From assembly GCA_903632075.3 (NCBI GenBank), contig CAHIKZ030005407.1:3619501-3683500 (forward strand): a stretch of DNA of 64,000 nucleotides, written 5' to 3'. The translations under genes and the position numbers were made by a program. Shown here piece after piece: positions 21,139 through 32,060 of this stretch. The DNA is from Acanthosepion pharaonis. Taxonomy: Eukaryota > Mollusca > Cephalopoda > Sepiida > Sepiidae. Each line of letters begins with the position of its first letter. Position 1 is the stretch's first letter. The notes beneath the pieces are model-generated. The model worked only from the letters and a program-made list of their open reading frames with translations. It was not told the DNA's origin and ran no database searches.

Positions 21139-21555
21139 TTTTGTGATATCAACGAATACTCGTTGTCACTTTCGTAATTCTCGTTGTAGTAGAGACTTTG
21201 TAATCGCAGATGCAACTATATTAACACCGTTGAAAAATACTGGTGTTAGACGCCTTCGAATAATACCGCACTAATAGTACTTGCTCGATAATACTCGCTC
21301 GAAAAGTAACCAGCGAATAGTGATCTGAATAGAGAAATAGTATAGTGAATAGAGTAGAGAATAGCGGTCCGTATAGTAATAGAGGATAGACTAGAAAGGG
21401 TGATCAATTAGACGACAAGCTAATTCCAATATATATACGTTTCCTCTATGGTCACGTGATCCATTTAATTCATTAATGGGATCGCCTGTGTTTGCTCACT
21501 GGCGATCTATGTTCAAACTCAAGTGTCGGCAGCGACACTTTATTCCTATATAACA
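21139..21555 (-). mobile_element. LTR-like family L2, copy 2, intact with 5-bp TSD
   Basis: On the minus strand the element starts TGTTATATAGG, has a hairpin AAGTGTCG/CGACACTT, a TATA-like run CGTATATATATTGG, and ends GTTGATATCACAAAA. The 5-bp word AAAGC flanks it on both sides in plus orientation (21134-21138 and 21556-21560). Copies at 12832 and 16340 are interrupted or truncated. Size (417 bp), TG start, TATA run and 5-bp duplication favour a solo LTR, but the 3' end does not finish in CA, so the class is open. Confidence 0.65.
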
Positions 21556-21639
21556 AAAGCACGGCATTCATAAAACAATTTATTAATATTTTAATAAAGA
21601 AAAATGTAAGCTAAATATTGCATGCCCCCCCCCAAAAAA

Positions 21640-22200
21640 AAATTGTCATCATTTTGTAGTCTAATAACTTAACCAATTCTCTCTCAAATGATCTCAAATT
21701 CTAAGAAAATGTGTGAAAACTAAATTGACTGTATGGGCTTATCTCAATGAGAATTTACCAGGAAGATGGTTCGATGGTGCTAGTGATAATGACAATGTGA
21801 TGTTGGAATAGACACCACATTCACCTAACTTAATATCTTGTGAAAGTTCAGGTCTATATCCCCCCACCTCTTTTTACAAGCCTAGAGGAACTTGAGCAGT
21901 TAATCACTGAGGCCCTGGAGAATGTTACGCCCGACATGCTACAGCGTGTTTGGCAGGAGCTGGACTAACGACTTGACGTGTGTCGTGTCACGGGTGGTGC
22001 GCATAGTGAACATTAGTGAAGCTTTGTGAAATCTGTTATAAAATCTATAAACCTTTAAATATCTTATTCGAATTTTGATAAATCTTTTATTGTTCAACAT
22101 GATGTCTCTTTAATTTCGTTGTCTGGGACATGTAGTTACTTAGTTACTCACATTGTAAATGTTGTCAATTTTCGAGACACCGTGTATATAATGGAAATAT
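21640..22200 (+). pseudogene. mariner-like transposase C-terminal fragment
   Basis: Plus-strand blocks: YLNENLPGRWFDGASDNDNV-like (21740-21808), then TPHSPNLISCE (21822-21854), then LFTSLEELEQLITEALENV and TPDMLQRVWQELD, then RLDVCRVTGGAHSEH to about 22013. Known: PRSPDLTPCDFF followed by WQELDYR-DVCR-T-G-H-EHL is the C-terminal signature of one mariner group. The last catalytic position of the SPDL-PCD motif reads E in this copy, and frameshifts and stops occur. The 3' end is likely near the GAGACACCGTGTATATAATG words at 22176-22195. Confidence 0.78.
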
Positions 22201-22299
22201 ATGAGTCAACTTAAAATTTTACAACCATCAGTTTGTTTATACGCATTTTATTGGGACGACATTAACTTTCATAATAAAATCTTCTGTCGTCTACAAGAA

Positions 22300-22735
22300 A
22301 TCGTTAACCTTTTTTGTAGGATTTCTAGAATCATAATTGTGGGATTAATAAATCCATTTTTATGAGAATGATTGATCTATTTTCTATGGGAATAATTGAT
22401 GCATTTTATAGGAATAATAGGTGTTTGTTGGAAATAATTAATCTATTTTATAAGATTTATGGATGCATTATTGTGGGAAATATTTAACTTTTGTAGATAT
22501 ATTAGATGCATTTTTGTGATAATAATATTTTCATTTTTGCAGGAGTAATAAATTATTTTTGTCAGTATAAGTTATGCATTTTGGGGGATTTATGTATGCA
22601 TTTTATGGGTATATTTGATGCATTTTGGGGTAATAATTCAAGCACTTTGGAGGTGTAATAAATTCATTTTTGCAATAATAATAGATGCATTTCGTAGGAA
22701 TAACTGAGTATAACTAATGTTTGTTTATAGGAATA
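22300..22735. repeat. AT-rich minisatellite, left part
   Basis: Degenerate tandem units of about 22-25 bp built on AATAATTGATGCATTTT with a GGGA or GTAGG spacer. The same array continues at 23470-23640, so the structured-repeat block between them was inserted into the array. Confidence 0.65.
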
Positions 22736-22739
22736 ATAG

Positions 22740-22904
22740 TGTTGTAACCTAGGGAAGGTTACTGAATAGAATAATCAAACTAAGGTTGGTAATAAACGAT
22801 AATACTTAGGACAAGAACAACACATATAAGATTCGCCAGCGGCGCGTAGAAGAAGCAGTCGACTGCTAGAATTGAGTTAAGTGAATTTCACAACGAATCA
22901 CCAA
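22740..22904. other. Non-tandem sequence flanking the structured dimer
   Basis: Between the minisatellite and the structured repeats. No family recognised; it may be the rest of the inserted element. Confidence 0.35.
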
Positions 22905-23140
22905 CGCTAGGATATCTACAAACCGCCCCACGCGGTCAGATGTGGGCACAAGGCCAAGTTTAATGTGGGGTATCTGAGCCCGTAGGCTGGCCAAAAATTC
23001 CCCTTAGACCCTGTATAAAACGGGGTCGGGTAGCTGTTTTCCGAGACAAGACTCTGTCCTTTAACATAGCCTCGTCTCGGTATCCTCTCTGCTCGGAGGC
23101 AGAGAGTTTGACCAGCACAGCTGGATACGAATTTCCAGCT
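22905..23140 (-). repeat. Structured multi-hairpin repeat, copy 4
   Basis: Minus-strand order: GCTGGA/TCCAGC hairpin with a TTCG loop, CTCTCTGCCTCCGAGCAGAG, CCGAGACGAG/CTTGTCTCGG (one G-T pair), GACCCCG/CAGGGTC (one mismatch), AGCCTACGGGCT, the tail TTGGCCTTGTGCCCACATC, and CCGC/GCGG. All arms are complementary within the unit. Confidence 0.65.
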
Positions 23141-23385
23141 CTAGGATATCTACGAACCGTCCCACGCAGTCAGTCAGATGTGGTACAAGGCTGAATATAA
23201 TGTGGGGTATCCGAGCCCGTAGGCTCAGCCAAAAATTCCCCGTAGACCCAGTATAAAACTGGGTCGGGTAGCTGTTTCCAGAGACGAGACTCTGCCCTTT
23301 AACATAGCCTCGTCGGGGGATCCTCTTTGTGCGGAGGTAGAGAGTTTGACCAGTGCAGCTGGAGACGAATCTCCAACTCTATGTC
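23141..23385 (-). repeat. Structured multi-hairpin repeat, copy 5
   Basis: Minus-strand order: TTGGAGA/TCTCCAG with a TTCG loop (23357-23377 plus), CTCTCTACC arm (decayed partner), GACGAGGC with CTCGTC, GACCCAG/CTGGGTC, GAGCCTACGGGCTC, and the tail TCAGCCTTGTACCACATC. It is the first unit of a head-to-tail dimer with copy 4. Confidence 0.65.
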
Positions 23386-23469
23386 ATGTACAGTATTCAT
23401 TATTTTACTTATGTGAATGGAGACATACTCATTATCGTCCGTAGATATGCTACAACAAATACTCACATC

Positions 23470-23645
23470 ATTGGGGGGCATAATGGATGTATTTTCATGG
23501 CAATAATTGATGCATTCGGATGAGAATTATCTATAGTTTTGATTATAAATTACAGAGGCGTTTTTTAAAGAACAATAAATGAATTTTTGTGGAAATAAAA
23601 CATAAATTTCTATGGGAATGGCTGATGCATTTTTCTAGCATTTTC
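23470..23645. repeat. AT-rich minisatellite, right part
   Basis: Units such as GGCAATAATTGATGCATTCG and GGGAATGGCTGATGCATTTT continue the array that stops at 22735. Confidence 0.6.
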
Positions 23646-24123
23646 AAACTTTTGGTTTTTGAAACTACATCAACGCAAGAAATTTATATGCTGGCAACCA
23701 AAACAGGAAAGTACGATTCATCTAGTAGTCAGAGGCAATGCAATCCTTCCTATATGTGTTTTCCTTTTATTTGTTCTGGTATCGTGGTAAGGAAGAATCA
23801 ATAAAGGTTTGAGAGAGTAAGTGAAATAGGAAGAAGGAATTTGAGATGAGATACGGGCAAGCAACGAAAGAAAGGAATAAATTGAAATGAAAGGGAGAAA
23901 ACCTAATAATAAGTCGAACTACAGGAAGTAGAACGAAGAAAAGACGCCAGATCCTTACTTGGATTAGCGTCAGCTTTACTGGATATCATGATTGAAATGT
24001 GTATGAGCAGATTAGAGAACGGAACTATGTCAGTTGTCGACAAGAACTGGGTCATTTCAGCATATTCATTGTCTGACTGAAAAAGCAATTAGGATCGTGG
24101 TCCACGGCATCAAACAGTTTGCA

Positions 24124-24126
<3 letters not shown>

Positions 24127-24165
<39 letters not shown>

Positions 24166-24166
24166 G

Positions 24167-24247
<81 letters not shown>
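24127..24247. repeat. (CT)n(CA)n(TA)n(TG)n compound microsatellite
   Basis: Four simple repeats in a row. The CA and TG blocks are mutually complementary, so the tract can fold into a hairpin with the TA block in the loop. Frames across it are artefacts. Confidence 0.95.
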
Positions 24248-24596
24248 ATGATCCGGTTCCTTGTACCACGGTGATAGTCCAAGGTAGAACCAATAAAGAA
24301 GAACTCGAATACGGATATGAAATAACACAGAAATATTACAAACAGGAATATATACATAGAAGTAGAAAGTGTTAGTACGAACAATCAGGTTTAGTAGTAA
24401 TTGTCTGAACGCGACTCTGTTTCGGACTGCCTGTGACTCGACTGATTGACTCTCTCTGACTGAATGACAGACTCCTGACGGACCTCACTCCAGACTTCAG
24501 ACGGAACTCCCTGCTTCCTCTTGAGGCGCAGTATTTATTACGTATGGAATAGTCCATTATGTTATTATGGGTAAGGTCCTATAACAATATATATAG

Positions 24597-24658
24597 TCAA
24601 ATATAGAAACCCAAACAAACCTACCAAGGTTTCACCTAAGCGGATCGTTATATATATA
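24597..24658 (-). repeat. Short dispersed repeat, second copy
   Basis: Matches 8151-8215 in CAAACCTACC, AGGTTTCACCTAAGCGGATC, with TA-rich sequence on both sides. Confidence 0.55.
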
Positions 24659-24852
24659 TAAACAAATTTAATTAAATTCAAAGGACAATGTCTATATGTT
24701 TCATTTTTATTTCATTTTTACAGTTTTCGAATAAGATCTTATATATTCGGATCATATTTTTCGTTTCGTGTACTTTCGACCACCTTTTTCATTATCAGAA
24801 ACGAAAGACTGTCACTATCGTAGATAACTATTGTTAGCTTCATCCTGGCATT

Positions 24853-24856
<4 letters not shown>

Positions 24857-24920
<64 letters not shown>
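24857..24920. repeat. (TG)n microsatellite
   Basis: A pure GT run of about 64 bp. Confidence 0.97.
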
Positions 24921-25900
24921 CCAGTATAGAAAGGTATACAACTTTTGATATGCAGCATACTTGTCGAAACCTCGAATATGATACGTGCAAATGTTTTTTT
25001 TAGTGACGAAGCTCCTCTATCTATATATAAAATTCAGAGACTCCCGCTTGTCTATCCGTTTGTTACACCTTTAAAATCTACAGACATTGATCGATCGAAA
25101 CCAAATTTTGGGAAGAAGCTAAGGAGGTACAAAATACAATTTTGTACCAGGGTGCGTAGTTTAGCACAATAAATTTTCATTAATTTTTGGGGAAAAATTA
25201 AAAGATTTATTATTTTACATATAAAATATTTCCACCATTTAAAAAAAAACAGTTTAATGATAAAAAAAAATTTTATTTAATAAAAATGCAATATTGTTCT
25301 TTGCATGTTTTTTTCTTTAAATTTTACATTTACAAGAATCCAGTATCCAGTTCGGTCAGCGTTTGCGAGAACTATAAACAAACCACAAGTCCAAATAATT
25401 CAAACAGTTGGAATTTGGCTTTAGAAAGAAACATTTACGCATGGTCAGTTGTACGCTGCATGCTCAAGAATAAGAAATCCTAAGAATTTATTCTTCGCTC
25501 TTAAAAAAAGAAATTTTCGTAAAATATATTGTTTACAATGAAGTCCTATAAAATTAAACTAAAGAAATTATAAAACCATGAAGCAGAGTTATTTGTCTAA
25601 GCATTTTTCAAAACAAATCAGCTTATTCAATTTTCATCAATTGGTGAAACTTAGACTTTGTAAATCTCAACACAAATGCTAGCGATGACCTCAACAATAA
25701 CAAATACTGTGATAATTTCAACCAAAAGTTCTACTATTGTAAAACGGACGAACTCGACACTTAATAACCTCAATTATGAACACAACATAAATATACTGAC
25801 CGTATTCGGAATTTAAGAATATGTCTACTTTCAACAACTTTTTATGCCGTTTACAACAACAATCACATAATATTTATTATAGTAGTATAACAAAAATCCT
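24921..25900. other. AT-rich interval without recognised gene
   Basis: No family or coding signal recognised. Confidence 0.4.
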
Positions 25901-25904
25901 TGAA

Positions 25905-27020
25905 TGTGACATAGAGAGAGAGAGACCCCCACGCCGAAGTGGATTTAGTAATCAACAGTGCTAAAGAATTAGGATGAAAGTGCTAATTACTTGGGTAGAA
26001 GGGATTCCGGAGTAATTCCGGAAATAAGTTTCTTTTCCTCTTAATAATTGTTTCTGGGGTTGAGTTATTAGTTAATTAAATGTAATAATTCCAGAGTGAT
26101 TAAGAGACGGATTCGTTAAAGTAAAGTTTGTGATAAATGGCGAATTGGACTTTTGCGTGGTCTGAATGGTCGGAATTCAACCAGACGGGATAAGTGGTTT
26201 TGGCAAAACTTAAGTAGACGTTGTCTGCGGAAGACCCAGCAGGAGGTCCGAATCCGATTTTATTATCTCTTGAAAACTGGTTTCCCGCTGAGTTTCGGGG
26301 ACCGGAAAAGCTTGCATGGTGATCAAAGGCGATTTGCATATTAAAATTCGGGGGCGGTGCCTAAAGATGGTTTAGCTCTGCCTCTCTCTATATAAGCTGC
26401 CCGCACGCTTGAGTTTGTCAGATCGCAGAACCGGGGAAGAGACGGCTTGTTGGAATTTGCTGGTCCGGTTGGTTGGTTGCCACCGCCCAAGACGTTCGAT
26501 CCGAACCCAGATATAGAAACAGACTCTGTATGAAACCAGTTAATTTTGCCAACAAAGCTGAGAAACCAAACTGCTATAATTACACGCTCCGACGAAGATC
26601 ACCGAATTACTTCCCTTGGATCAGCCGAAATTGTTTAGGTGGAAATTTTCACTCCCGACCCCAAACGAGTGGACCTCGTTACATTTTGTACTCGTGTAAA
26701 TTCTTCGTTAGTGACATGAAAACAGGGGCCTAAAAAGGGCTCTTTGTACAGGAACCGAAAGAGTTGCTTATTTTTTCTTTTTCATGTCTGCGGCTACGAC
26801 AAGAAACTTTATTTTGCATGAATAGTGATTTCCTTTCAGTGTAATACCCAGCCATTTCCTCCCCTTCACACCGGACCGTTCTGGGGAGACCGATACACTG
26901 CTGTTCAAATCAAGAATTCACAACGTGGCCAATAGTGGTGGTTCCTTCAGTTCACCGGGGGGAGATCGGGTGGATTCCTTTTTCGGCCAGAACCACCGGG
27001 GAGACAGGACATAGCTGCAA
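25905..27020 (+). promoter_or_regulatory. GC-richer promoter- or LTR-like island
   Basis: Unlike its surroundings this block is GC-rich and largely free of simple repeats. It has a TATA box (TCTATATAAGCTGC, 26388-26401) and a downstream region with GATCGCAGAACCGGGG. The region from 26460 to 26740 holds frames of up to 86 codons with no recognised domain. It could be the promoter and 5' exon of an unlinked transcript, or the LTR and leader of a retrotransposon. I saw no second copy in the window, and no splice site or coding domain decides between these. Confidence 0.4.
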
Positions 27021-27239
27021 CAGGCAAGGGTTATTACGTTAGAGAAAATGGCTTAATTGTTTGACAAAAAACACCCAAAATCAACAAAATTTTGGACAGC
27101 GTTTACACTCAAGTTCAGAAAAGAAAAGAATTGTACGCATAAACTATGCACATAATAAAAAAAAAGCTAAAGAAAAGTAACTTGTTCGGCTTGTTCAATG
27201 AAACATGTATTAAAGAAGGATTTCGGCCGCAATACATAA

Positions 27240-27249
27240 CTCTCTCTCG

Positions 27250-27298
<49 letters not shown>
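27240..27298. repeat. (CT)n(TA)n microsatellite
   Basis: CT run followed by TA run. The frames through it are artefacts. Confidence 0.95.
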
Positions 27299-27299
<1 letters not shown>

Positions 27300-27301
<2 letters not shown>

Positions 27302-28041
27302 GTTGCCAACTCGTGTCCGAGTGCGGCCATTACTACATACCTATTATCTGATGTCCTGAGCGAATGTGGCCCTTTAGCCCATCAAGGGACCTACAGGTGG
27401 CAGGTGTTACATTATCATGCAATTTAAAATTTCGCATGAAACCGATTCTGGACCCGCATATCTTATCACAAATATCACATTTCATTTACTGGACGTCTAC
27501 GACTTTATACTCAATTACCACCCTCCGTCAGTACGCTCTCAAGTAACTCTTTAGAACAGACATCGACAAACAGACACACGCACACACACACATAGATAGA
27601 TAGATAGATAGACGAGAGAAAATGTATGACATAGTGGAAAAAGTTTCCTTGTGACACTTTTAGGACTTCATCGGACTAGTTTTGTTATCCTGATGCAACT
27701 ACGCATGCGCACGAATGAAGGATGCTGGGAATTTTATTCGTTCCTTGATCGCAAGATCATCTAAATTAAATTTGAGACTTGGGTCCTACAAGATTTCACA
27801 ATTTTTTGTGGAACTTCTATTAACACAGTGTGGGGTATCTACTAACAAATGTGTTGGAAAGAAAAAGGGAAAAAATGTAGATGAAATCGGCTACATTAAA
27901 AAAAAACAATTTAAATTAAAACTTCCTAGCATCCCTCTGCGCATGTGTAATCGCACGAACATAACAAATTGAGTCCGATTACGTCTGAAAGAACAAAACG
28001 AGTCACAAGAAAACTTATGGTCGTAGTGTTAAACATTAAGG

Positions 28042-28085
<44 letters not shown>

Positions 28086-28385
28086 GCAGTTTTCTTGCGA
28101 CGTGTTTCATCCTTTCGGACTTAATCGAACTAATATTTCTTTTCTCAATAAGACAATCAATACTCTATAAGGACCCGGCTTTTGCTGAGATGTGAACTAA
28201 TTCTGATCTTTAATCTTGCCACACATATTTTGACCATGATCTCTAGCTGACATTAATGATCTATGAGCCGTATTCCTTCAAAACGTAGGCGATAATGAGT
28301 CAACATTTATTGTTCTTCACAGATCTTAATATAGTTTCTAACCTGACACTCATTTACGTTTAAATTACTTGATTTTACACTCTGC
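27300..28385. other. Interval with microsatellites only
   Basis: Contains CA/GATA repeats at 27575-27612 and (TA)n at 28046-28081. No gene recognised. Confidence 0.45.
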
Positions 28386-28389
28386 TTCT

Positions 28390-28685
28390 CTTACATTCAG
28401 GATGTCCTGTGAGCATCCAGTTCGCCATACATTTTTACTCAACTTGTCCTATAAATTTTAACTGCCTTTTTCTGATTTTGAATATAAGTACCTTTTTTTT
28501 TAACCATTTTCCTTAAAACCTCTTCATTATTCATATATTTTATCTATGGTTCTCTTAGCATATTTCTGTAGAAACACATCTCTATCATGTGTCATATTTA
28601 TCTGTGAGGAAATTGTTCTGTACCATATCGGAGGATTGATATTAAACAATAGTTCAGTATTCTTTTCTGTATTTCCTAATGTTTT
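28390..28685 (-). pseudogene. RTE-like LINE ORF2 fragment
   Basis: Plus-strand words GATGTCCTGTGAGCATCCAG, AATTTTAACTGCC and CATATCGGAGGATTGATATT parallel the minus-strand copies at 33.5 and 54.9 kb. It is decayed beyond translation. Confidence 0.5.
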
Positions 28686-28689
28686 ATTT

Positions 28690-28875
28690 GATAGACACGA
28701 GACCGTGTGGTTAGAAAGTTCGCTTTCTGATCATAAGACCCGGGTTCGAATCTCACCATCGTTGATTTATCAGGAAGATGACATTTTAATGTTATCGGTC
28801 TGGGGGCAGAGGCGATCTCAACGTGCGGCACATGTGGAAAACATACCACGGGTTGAATATCGACCTGTGTAACGT
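28690..28875 (+). mobile_element. tRNA-derived SINE
   Basis: The head reads GACCGTGTGGTTAGAAAGTT (A-box region), an anticodon-arm-like TTTCTGATCATAAGA, and CCCGGGTTCGAATCTC (B box at about 28739-28754). The spacing and the near-perfect B box fit a pol III promoter. The body GGGGCAGAGGCGATCTCAAC to CGACCTGTGT is not tRNA-like, which argues for a SINE rather than a tRNA gene. Acceptor-arm pairing is poor. Confidence 0.65.
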
Positions 28876-29449
28876 ACTGCGAATTCGGATCTGAACTCTT
28901 TATTTAATCTACGGAGGTAGACTGTTCTCGTTCCACTGACCATCTCTAGATATATCTCGCCTAGTTCTTTTTTTTTTTTTTATACTGCTCAGATATTTCT
29001 TGCCCGTTTGCACTGAGTCCAGGTACACGCTGCACGACCCAAGCGTCTTGTGAGTTTATTTACAAGACCTGGTCACACAACGTGGTTATCAAAGCAAGGG
29101 CTTTAACGATTTCAGTTCATCAGAGTCACATCCAAGGCACCAATCAGACAGGCCAAACATTACACTCTACGACTCCTGCGCTTTCATCGGTTTGCAAATA
29201 AATTCAACACATGGACAAATTCCGTACACCCGTCTTACTTGCGAGCTAACTTCAAGCACTTGACAAATATCAAGAAGATAACCACGTCGGAGCGATTAAG
29301 GCTTGCGGTGGTCAATCCATTGTGAAGGGAGATTATTCGTGTAATGAAATAATTGTCATGGTGATGTGGGCTTTCGTTTACAGCGTCCAATTCTCGCGCG
29401 GCTTAAATTTAGATTAGGCGTTAATGGTACTGAAAATTGGTTGCAGTCA

Positions 29450-29451
<2 letters not shown>

Positions 29452-29504
<53 letters not shown>
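29452..29504. repeat. (CT)n(TA)n microsatellite
   Basis: CT run followed by TA run. Confidence 0.95.
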
Positions 29505-29508
<4 letters not shown>

Positions 29509-29594
29509 TTTAAGAATATAATAGTTTAAAAGTAGAGCAGATATTTTCATATAGTGCTCTATATTAAAAATGTTAAAATAATATTAATATTGTA

Positions 29595-29626
29595 AATAGA
29601 GCATTGATAATTATCAATGCTCTATT
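29595..29626. repeat. Perfect 32-bp palindrome
   Basis: AATAGAGCATTGATAA is followed immediately by its exact reverse complement. It lies in AT-rich sequence beside a second hairpin. Confidence 0.9.
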
Positions 29627-29690
29627 TTCTATATAATATTATATTATCTACAGAAAAGTTACTTAACTGTAAATATCCACTTTTGATGTT

Positions 29691-29763
29691 GCTTACCCGA
29701 CTACGAAGTTTCTTGGAATTATACAACCTTTAATATAATTCCAAGAAACTTCGAAGTCGGAGA
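29691..29763. repeat. Inverted repeat with about 28-bp arms
   Basis: CGAAGTTTCTTGGAATTATA and its inverse surround a 9-nt loop, with one mismatch in the flanking CGACT(A/T)CG segment. It is likely the remains of a foldback element. Confidence 0.85.
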
Positions 29764-29986
29764 AACTACATAAAAAATTGGTATTTAAGGTTTATATATA
29801 TATATAATTACTTCAAATATACAGGGATATCCATGCTAGGACCGATATATATGTGTGTGTGTGTATCCTATTGCTCAAAATGTTATATTTAGTGGATACA
29901 CGTGTTTCCGTAAACTCTTTCCATATCTATCTACATTGTTTCTATTCATTTATCTTCACGAATATCTATCTCTATACTTACTTTGC

Positions 29987-29987
<1 letters not shown>

Positions 29988-30041
<54 letters not shown>
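29988..30041. repeat. (TCTA)n microsatellite
   Basis: About 13 tandem tetranucleotides. Confidence 0.97.
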
Positions 30042-30042
<1 letters not shown>

Positions 30043-30607
30043 CGAAGATAATACATGAGGTGTATCTAGGCAAACGTATTTCTGAAAGCCTTCCCTGATG
30101 CCTTGAGACCTCGAATTAACCAATTTTACAGTTTCGTGTGCATACATAATTCTCTTTCTGTCTCCTTTTCTGTTTTTCTTTTGCCTAGTTATTAAATCAC
30201 GTCCTCTATTGATGTCGTTCACAATACAGAACGTGATAATTAATAAATACGGCGCATCAAAGACTTGGACCATTTATAAAGTGTCAAAGTGTTTCACACT
30301 GACAATAAGAACATAATTCCGCGCCACGCTCTGAGCCGAGGTCAGTTATTTTTTCTTTTCTTTTTTTTTTTTTTCAGGAACTGAATCTCTTGAAGGGCCT
30401 ACCTACTGATGATGTCTTGTATAGTGACTTCCTTATGAAGAGAGACACCAACAAGTTTAGGTCAAATTTTTGACCACTTGATTGCACACACGGCCTCTTA
30501 TGCGCAGATGAATATACAAGTCAATAATCTCATGAAAAAAACAACCTTATGTTAGACAATAATTATTTATTTTTCAGTATGGTCTCTTTTTGTGCCAATG
30601 CAGGGGA

Positions 30608-30638
<31 letters not shown>

Positions 30639-30713
30639 ATTAATTGATTTAAAATGTGTTTTTTTTCGCTACACAGTTCTAACCATGTTTCAAAAATGGA
30701 AGCTAAAAGCTAT

Positions 30714-30853
30714 ATATAATCATCCACAGAAAGCCTGCTTCGTAGCTCATAAATGGGACTAGCCATACGATTGCCCCAAGCCAGGATCGAAACCCGACTG
30801 ATTTGGTATCAGTCGGAGAAACTACTACTAAGCCATTTGCGCACGGCAGGGAT
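30714..30853 (-). mobile_element. Same hammerhead-tailed SINE family, copy C
   Basis: Minus-strand head: CCGTGCGCAAATGGCTTAG, the pair CCGACTG/CAGTCGG, and GGGTTTCGATCC. The tail is shortened and mutated (TTTATGAGCTACGAAGCAGG) and then ends CTTTCTGTGGATGATTA. It supports the family's order of parts but cannot form a hammerhead. Confidence 0.7.
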
Positions 30854-31166
30854 GAAGGTGAATTTATGAGTATTTATTTTTTTAGATAAACACGCCAGTG
30901 TCTGGGAAAGCTCGATTTGTTTTTAAAGAAGTGTCTTGCATTATCAGCAGTAATACTCACTGTTTACAAATTAACTTTTCTTTGCCAAGAGCCCAACCGA
31001 AATAATTTTTTAATAATTTTCCCATTCACTCGTCCAGGGATATCATCAGTTGACTGCTTATATTCCTCGATTTTTCCTTTTTATATTCACATTTTTGATT
31101 ACGTATGTGTGCCTGCGTGCATGTTTTTTGTGTATGCGCGCGTTCCGCGCGTTCGCCTATCTGCGC

Positions 31167-31240
<74 letters not shown>
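31167..31240. repeat. (TA)n(TG)n microsatellite
   Basis: A long TA run ending in a short TG run. Confidence 0.97.
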
Positions 31241-31241
<1 letters not shown>

Positions 31242-31287
31242 ATATAGGAAGAAAATGAGTAACTACCAGCACCGATGTTCGAGCGTG

Positions 31288-32060
31288 ACACTGTGGATTT
31301 ATGAATATTTTTTCCCCAGGTGTATAAATAGCAGTGTCAGGCAGGTGATTATTGAGTTACTATTGAGTGGAACTATCCAGTCGAATTAGTCTGAATTATT
31401 GTACGTCGATGATTTGGGATTTGATTTAGGATTTGCCGAGTGGCGTTACTAAAAAGGTATTTACTGAAATGATTAATTATCTTTGGTTGACTTTTACTTC
31501 TTTGTTCTTGTGTGACACTATTTAGCGGTCGCGTGAAAATGAAAAGCGAGACATAATTAAGGCGAGAAGCTGAAATAATTAAGGCGATAAGAAGCTATCA
31601 CAAAAAGACATACCGAGCGATGTTTTTTTAACAAAGAAATGTGGTAAAGATTTTATTTTCATTTGCGAAAAGAAAAAAGTATCCTTTTTCTCACGCAGAA
31701 GATAGGAGATTCGTAAGATACCGGATCTGTCGAATTAATTTATGTTACGGCGCGCTGAAAGAAGATAGCAATCTGTCCATGGCAATAATGAACATTTCAA
31801 ATTGGTCAAGTGGCCTACGAAACAGAGCTGGGAACGACAAAGCTGATACCGAATCTAACCAGATTCCCATCCGAATCAGCAAAGGGTTAGAACGTCACAT
31901 TTGCTGCCGCGACCAATACCAAGTCAGTTGGTCGTCCCAGGACAGGACGGCAACGGGGCAGACAGGCACGGGGTGACGTCATATTGTTAAGTATTTATTT
32001 GCGGTTGTAATAAAATACTGTTGAGTTATACTTAATTATTAACGTCCACCGTCGTCAGAT
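31288..32060 (+). mobile_element. Solo LTR-like element, family L1, with nested insertion
   Basis: Outer copy: GTGACACTGTGG start, TGTATAAATAGCAGTGTC (TATA), TGGAACTATCCAGTCGAATT, then TTACTTCTTTGTTCTTG at 31510. It resumes at TTGTTAAGTATTTATTTGCG (31984) and continues to about 32060. The uninterrupted minus-strand copy at 10845-11185 shows these edges are adjacent. Confidence 0.68.
31511..31980 (+). mobile_element. Insertion inside the LTR, probably another solo LTR
   Basis: Starts TGTGACACTATTTAGCGG and ends GGGGTGACGTCA, giving TG and CA termini. Flanks TCTTG and TATTG could be a mutated 5-bp target duplication. Alternatively the word TTGT on both sides is a 4-bp duplication with shifted edges. 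The start resembles the outer LTR's own start (TGTGACACT). A 111-codon frame in it has no known domain. Confidence 0.5.

Noticed and set aside
24034..24384. Open frames of 60-113 codons rich in [18 protein letters not shown] or LSLSLS here and at many other TA/CA/CT tracts
   Set aside because: They are translations of simple repeats and continue only because TA and CA repeats contain no stops in those frames.
26100..26344. Overlapping frames of 63-79 codons on both strands in the GC-richer island
   Set aside because: No domain, no codon-usage contrast that I can judge by eye; kept only as a promoter/LTR candidate region.
28690..28770. Possible functional tRNA gene
   Set aside because: The B box is good but acceptor-stem pairing is poor and a non-tRNA body follows, so a SINE head is more likely.
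31030..31060. CTGATGA on the minus strand followed by a G-rich GGGAAAA, as a further hammerhead
   Set aside because: Stem II cannot be drawn with the correct spacing and no cleavage triplet fits.
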